A model generated the notes under the pieces. It had not been told where the DNA came from. It saw nothing but the letters and a program-made list of their open reading frames with translations, and ran no database searches. A stretch of DNA of 7,171 nucleotides, taken from contig CP070793.1 of NCBI GenBank assembly GCA_020346965.1, positions 1,596,637-1,603,807 on the forward strand, read 5' to 3'. The DNA comes from Chloroflexota bacterium. GTDB taxonomy: Bacteria; Chloroflexota; Dehalococcoidia; GIF9; AB-539-J10. Made by a program: the position numbers and the translations under genes. Below, one piece after another: positions 4,730 to 7,171 of the stretch. Position 1 is the first letter of the stretch. The number at the start of each line of letters is the position of its first letter.

Positions 4730-6409
4730 TCAAATACCCGCCTTGTTCAAAAATCGTTTTATCCTCGATCTTTCCGCTTCATTAAGTAGATCATTCCTGT
4801 ACGCTACCGAGTCAACGAAAAACTGAACATGCTGCGGCGTCTGCCAGAGCGCCTTTTCTGCGTATAGGTAGCCGTAGCGGGTGGAACTGGCTAACTTCTC
4901 CTGGCTAACTTCATCGCTGTCATAGCCGACACGCTCCACTAACTCCGGTGTAAAGCCATTTTTGCGAGCTATTGCATCAAGGGTATCATGAATTCCGGTA
5001 CCGTGCTGGGCTGCATCTTTGCTTCGATCAGCGTATTCAGCGGGCAGCCCCAGCCTTTTGGCAGCCTCCCTATGGGGCCGCTTGCCGATCCTGTCCTCTG
5101 CAGAGGTTATCTTGAGCTGAGGCGACACGCTCATTGCTAGCTTGACCACCTGGATATCAACGTACGGGAACACCTTTTCCACCCCGTGCTCCATAGCAAT
5201 CCGATTTTCCCTGTCAAAGGTCTCAATGTCGGCCCTCTCCAAATCTCCCCACATATTCTGCGAAAGGCAATCATAGCCATCTTCGGCGATAACCTGAGGG
5301 TACCAGCTGTAGCCTCCCCATAGCTCGTCCGGACCCTGACCGGAGAAGATTACCCTGTAGCTATCCTGACTTGCCATCTCCACCGCGGCATAAACTCCAA
5401 TGCCGGCTTCAATTTGCACCAAGTCCCTCTCCTCCGTAGCAGCGGCTACACGCGCTATATATGACTCGATCTCATCCTGGCTCAATATTCTCACCTTATG
5501 TTTCAACCCAAGCTCTTGTGCAAAGCGCTCGGCATATTCGATGTCAGTCGCCCCCCCCACGCCAGCGGTATAAGCGGTTAGCTCGATACCCCTAGTTGCG
5601 GACATATCTGAGACGAGCTTAGCTACCAAGCAACTGTCTACGCCTCCTGAAACCAGTGCCGCTACCCTTTTGACATTTTTTAGCCTCTTCTCAACAGAGG
5701 CCTTGAGTAAAGCGCAATAGCTATCAATAATCTCAACCGGGTCGGTGACAGTCACTTGAATGTTCATCTTGCTCAGTGGGCAAGCTTCATCAATAATAAC
5801 GCCATCTTTACCAAACGAAGCAATCATTCCTGCTCGTAGGGGTCTCACATTGCGCAGCCCTATGTCCCACAGAGCAGTCTTCCTTGAAGCGAAGGCAAAG
5901 AGTTGGTCATTTTCGGCATAGAAGGCGGGCCTGAGACCGGCAAAATCCCTCATCAGCACTACTTGCTTGCCATCACTTGCTGCCAGGCAAAACTCGCCAT
6001 CGAGCACAGGCGATATCTTCTTTAGTGCATTGACTAAATTGCCCTGATAGCTTTCTGCTAGTAAGTGAGCGACTTCCTCAGCTATGCTTCCGATAGCTGA
6101 TTTCTGCTTCGAGGTCAGGCTCAACCTTAACTTCTCACTGTTGTAGAGATTTCCCTCGAAGAGCACGGACAAATTGCCAACTTGATCAACCCAGGGCCTT
6201 ACTGAGCCATGTCCTCTGGTGGCAAACGAGACCTGCCCCAGAGCCTGTCTTATTGTCGCGTGGGCGTGCCCTGGCCATCTGTGTACCATTCCCCGGTAAA
6301 CAAGCCAGCCCTCGGCAGAGCTGTTGCCACCCAGGGTACTCATCACGGAGGATATCTGCCCGCTTACATCTTCACTATTCCGACTTACAATACCGCAAAT
6401 AGGACACAT
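4730..6409 (-). CDS. asnB: Asparagine-synthase-like amidotransferase embedded in the mannosylglycerate cluster
   Basis: 559 residues with the AsnB two-domain layout. N-terminal glutaminase (class II) domain: MCPICGIV, with nucleophile C2 kept but the usual Gly3 replaced by Pro; the GHxRxxT-type segment reads GQVSFAT (58-64), so the glutamine-binding Arg is Ser61; the NGE/NGN loop reads EGNLYN (85-90). The 'DxE' acid also appears absent (AEEV, 110-113). Linker motif DFAGLRPAFY at 155-164. C-terminal ATP-pyrophosphatase domain: SGGVDS (254-259), SGQGPDELWGGY (356-367) and SKDAAQHGTG (463-472) with probable catalytic K464, all intact. The usual ExRxPFLD reads EKVFPYVD (411-418). ATG at 6409 has AGGAG 11 nt upstream. 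Family role: activate a carboxylate with ATP and amidate it. Placed between mpgS and mpgP, 12-54 nt before mpgP, it may amidate mannosylglycerate rather than aspartate; this is inference. Ordinary asparagine synthesis is the alternative. Confidence 0.82.
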   Translation of the reverse strand: MCPICGIVSRNSEDVSGQISSVMSTLGGNSSAEGWLVYRGMVHRWPGHAHATIRQALGQVSFATRGHGSVRPWVDQVGNLSVLFEGNLYNSEKLRLSLTSKQKSAIGSIAEEVAHLLAESYQGNLVNALKKISPVLDGEFCLAASDGKQVVLMRDFAGLRPAFYAENDQLFAFASRKTALWDIGLRNVRPLRAGMIASFGKDGVIIDEACPLSKMNIQVTVTDPVEIIDSYCALLKASVEKRLKNVKRVAALVSGGVDSCLVAKLVSDMSATRGIELTAYTAGVGGATDIEYAERFAQELGLKHKVRILSQDEIESYIARVAAATEERDLVQIEAGIGVYAAVEMASQDSYRVIFSGQGPDELWGGYSWYPQVIAEDGYDCLSQNMWGDLERADIETFDRENRIAMEHGVEKVFPYVDIQVVKLAMSVSPQLKITSAEDRIGKRPHREAAKRLGLPAEYADRSKDAAQHGTGIHDTLDAIARKNGFTPELVERVGYDSDEVSQEKLASSTRYGYLYAEKALWQTPQHVQFFVDSVAYRNDLLNEAERSRIKRFLNKAGI

Positions 6410-6546
6410 GTAAACTCAAACTCCTGTGTGGACTTGGGATTAAATCCCGTATATTTATTGAATTAGCGTGTCTGCCGATTATCCGATATGAAAGAGCGAT
6501 CGGCCAAATCATGGTATATATCCTTAACGAACAAGAATAACTGCTT
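6410..6546 (-). promoter_or_regulatory. mpgS to AsnB-like intergenic region with a dyad
   Basis: 137 bp, longer than a typical intra-operon gap. It contains the dyad GGGATTAAATCCC (6436-6448; 6-bp arms around one base), an A/T-rich stretch (6451-6465), and an inverted repeat GCCGAT/ATCGGC (6474-6479 and 6499-6504). The AGGAG ribosome site of the AsnB-like gene is at 6421-6425. I cannot find a convincing -35/-10 pair, so it is unclear whether this gene has its own promoter or is read through from mpgS. Confidence 0.35.
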
Positions 6547-7171
6547 TCATTCCTCTTCATCTGATGCCGAATACGAGTGCATATGTTCCGTCATAACCGA
6601 GGTGAATTTCTTCATGTTGATGGTGCGTGGCGGAGCGATAAGGCTCGGTTTCGGCGGTTCTTCATCCGGCTGGATGGCATTTTGCTGTACAAGCTCATCG
6701 ATAATCAGCTGCTTGGTCTCCTTTTCACAGAGCGGAGAGTGATAGATAGACGCCAGTCCCGGTAATAGCATTTCCACCATAAGGTGCCGCCCGCCCTTCT
6801 CCTCGTGCAGGTGAGGATTCCTTGTCTCGGTTTGAAATATCTCAATGCCATATTTGGCGGCGGTGGGGTGTACCGTAGGTAGGACACCACCAAAACCTTC
6901 GAAGATAGATATAAGTTCTTGGGGTTCCACAGCGTAGCCTGAGGCATAAGTGAGTATTTCTGCCAGCTTCAAGCTCATAGCATGTTCCCCTGCGTTGCCA
7001 GTTTTGATAATCTCAGTTTCAAGTCCAGTTCTGTTTGAAATCAAGGAGTTTATACACCTGTTAGTTATCTCTGATACTCGCCCCCATCTATTAAAGAACA
7101 TGCCTGCCGGAATTTTCGGCTTGTATCGCCACAAAACCCTGACCATGCTATGAGGAGATTTCGCCATACTG
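6547..7171 (-). CDS. mpgS: Mannosyl-3-phosphoglycerate synthase, C-terminal half (cut by right edge)
   Basis: Transfers mannose from GDP-mannose to 3-phosphoglycerate, making mannosyl-3-phosphoglycerate, the first step of mannosylglycerate synthesis (glycosyltransferase family GT55). Seen: the frame is open to the right edge; about 208 C-terminal residues are present out of roughly 390-430 in the family, so the N-terminal DxD-type nucleotide-sugar region lies outside. The visible part follows the archaeal Pyrococcus-type enzyme closely: MVRVLWRYKPK, then WGRVSEITN, TGNAGEHAM, LAEILTYASGYAVEP, IEIFQTETRNPHLHE, and EEPPKP near the end, with matching spacing. The tail is acidic (SASDEEE). The ATG at 7167 is internal, not the start. 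Together with mpgP this gives the two-enzyme route rather than the fused synthase-phosphatase known from Dehalococcoides. It ends 137 nt before the AsnB-like gene. Confidence 0.9.
   Translation of the reverse strand, partial: SMAKSPHSMVRVLWRYKPKIPAGMFFNRWGRVSEITNRCINSLISNRTGLETEIIKTGNAGEHAMSLKLAEILTYASGYAVEPQELISIFEGFGGVLPTVHPTAAKYGIEIFQTETRNPHLHEEKGGRHLMVEMLLPGLASIYHSPLCEKETKQLIIDELVQQNAIQPDEEPPKPSLIAPPRTINMKKFTSVMTEHMHSYSASDEEE

Noticed and set aside
5551..5558. Run of eight C (G8 in the AsnB-like coding strand) as a phase-variation tract
   Set aside because: It encodes a G-V-G-G-A stretch in an intact frame at a plausible position in the synthetase domain. One homopolymer alone is weak evidence.
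6426..6560. Minus-strand ATG at 6513 with AAGGA upstream, opening a 45-codon frame between mpgS and the AsnB-like gene
   Set aside because: It extends into the AsnB-like gene in another frame and has no protein-like pattern. The ribosome-site match is probably chance.
1..7171. CRISPR array, tRNA, rRNA or insertion sequence
   Set aside because: No regularly spaced repeats, no tRNA-like T-loop or anticodon arm, no transposase motif seen.

Overview
The window looks like chromosomal DNA from an anaerobic or facultatively anaerobic prokaryote of moderate GC. Most genes have Shine-Dalgarno sequences, and the left part carries a bacterial-type extended -10 promoter, which favours a bacterium. Oxygen-sensitive ferredoxin-linked 2-oxoacid metabolism beside mannosylglycerate synthesis suggests an anaerobe facing salt or heat stress. 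An anaerobic Chloroflexota-like lineage would fit, but the sequence alone cannot fix the taxon, and an archaeon is not excluded.

Layout. (1) Positions 1-500, minus strand: the first 17 codons of a gene running off the left edge, preceded by an unusually long and structured leader. In order of transcription the leader holds an extended -10 promoter (470-498), a 19-codon ORF with an excellent ribosome site (350-409), a 179-nt fold closed by a terminal stem with two strong hairpins (200-378), and a 27-codon ORF coupled to the main gene (63-146). (2) 500-1029: no convincing intact gene. It holds a decayed minus-strand coding fragment (821-955) and, just before the next operon, two 19-bp dyads whose centres lie 42 bp apart. 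(3) 1030-3763, plus strand: a tight four-gene operon, korD-korA-korB-korC, with every junction overlapping, for a complete 2-oxoacid:ferredoxin oxidoreductase (2-oxoglutarate most likely). (4) 3857-7171, minus strand and convergent with kor: mpgS (C-terminal half, cut by the right edge), an asparagine-synthase-like amidotransferase, and mpgP.

How the genes work together. KorABC with its ferredoxin KorD interconverts a 2-oxoacid plus CoA with acyl-CoA, CO2 and reduced ferredoxin. MpgS and MpgP form the two-step pathway to the compatible solute mannosylglycerate (GDP-mannose + 3-phosphoglycerate to mannosyl-3-phosphoglycerate, then dephosphorylation).

The most interesting point is the AsnB-like gene between mpgS and mpgP. 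Its ATP-pyrophosphatase domain looks active, but its glutaminase domain lacks several residues that normally bind glutamine. A carboxylate-amidating enzyme inside a mannosylglycerate operon is a natural candidate for making mannosylglyceramide, a solute known from Rhodothermus marinus. This is inference from context. The second point of interest is the structured minus-strand leader at the left, which I could not assign to a known RNA family.
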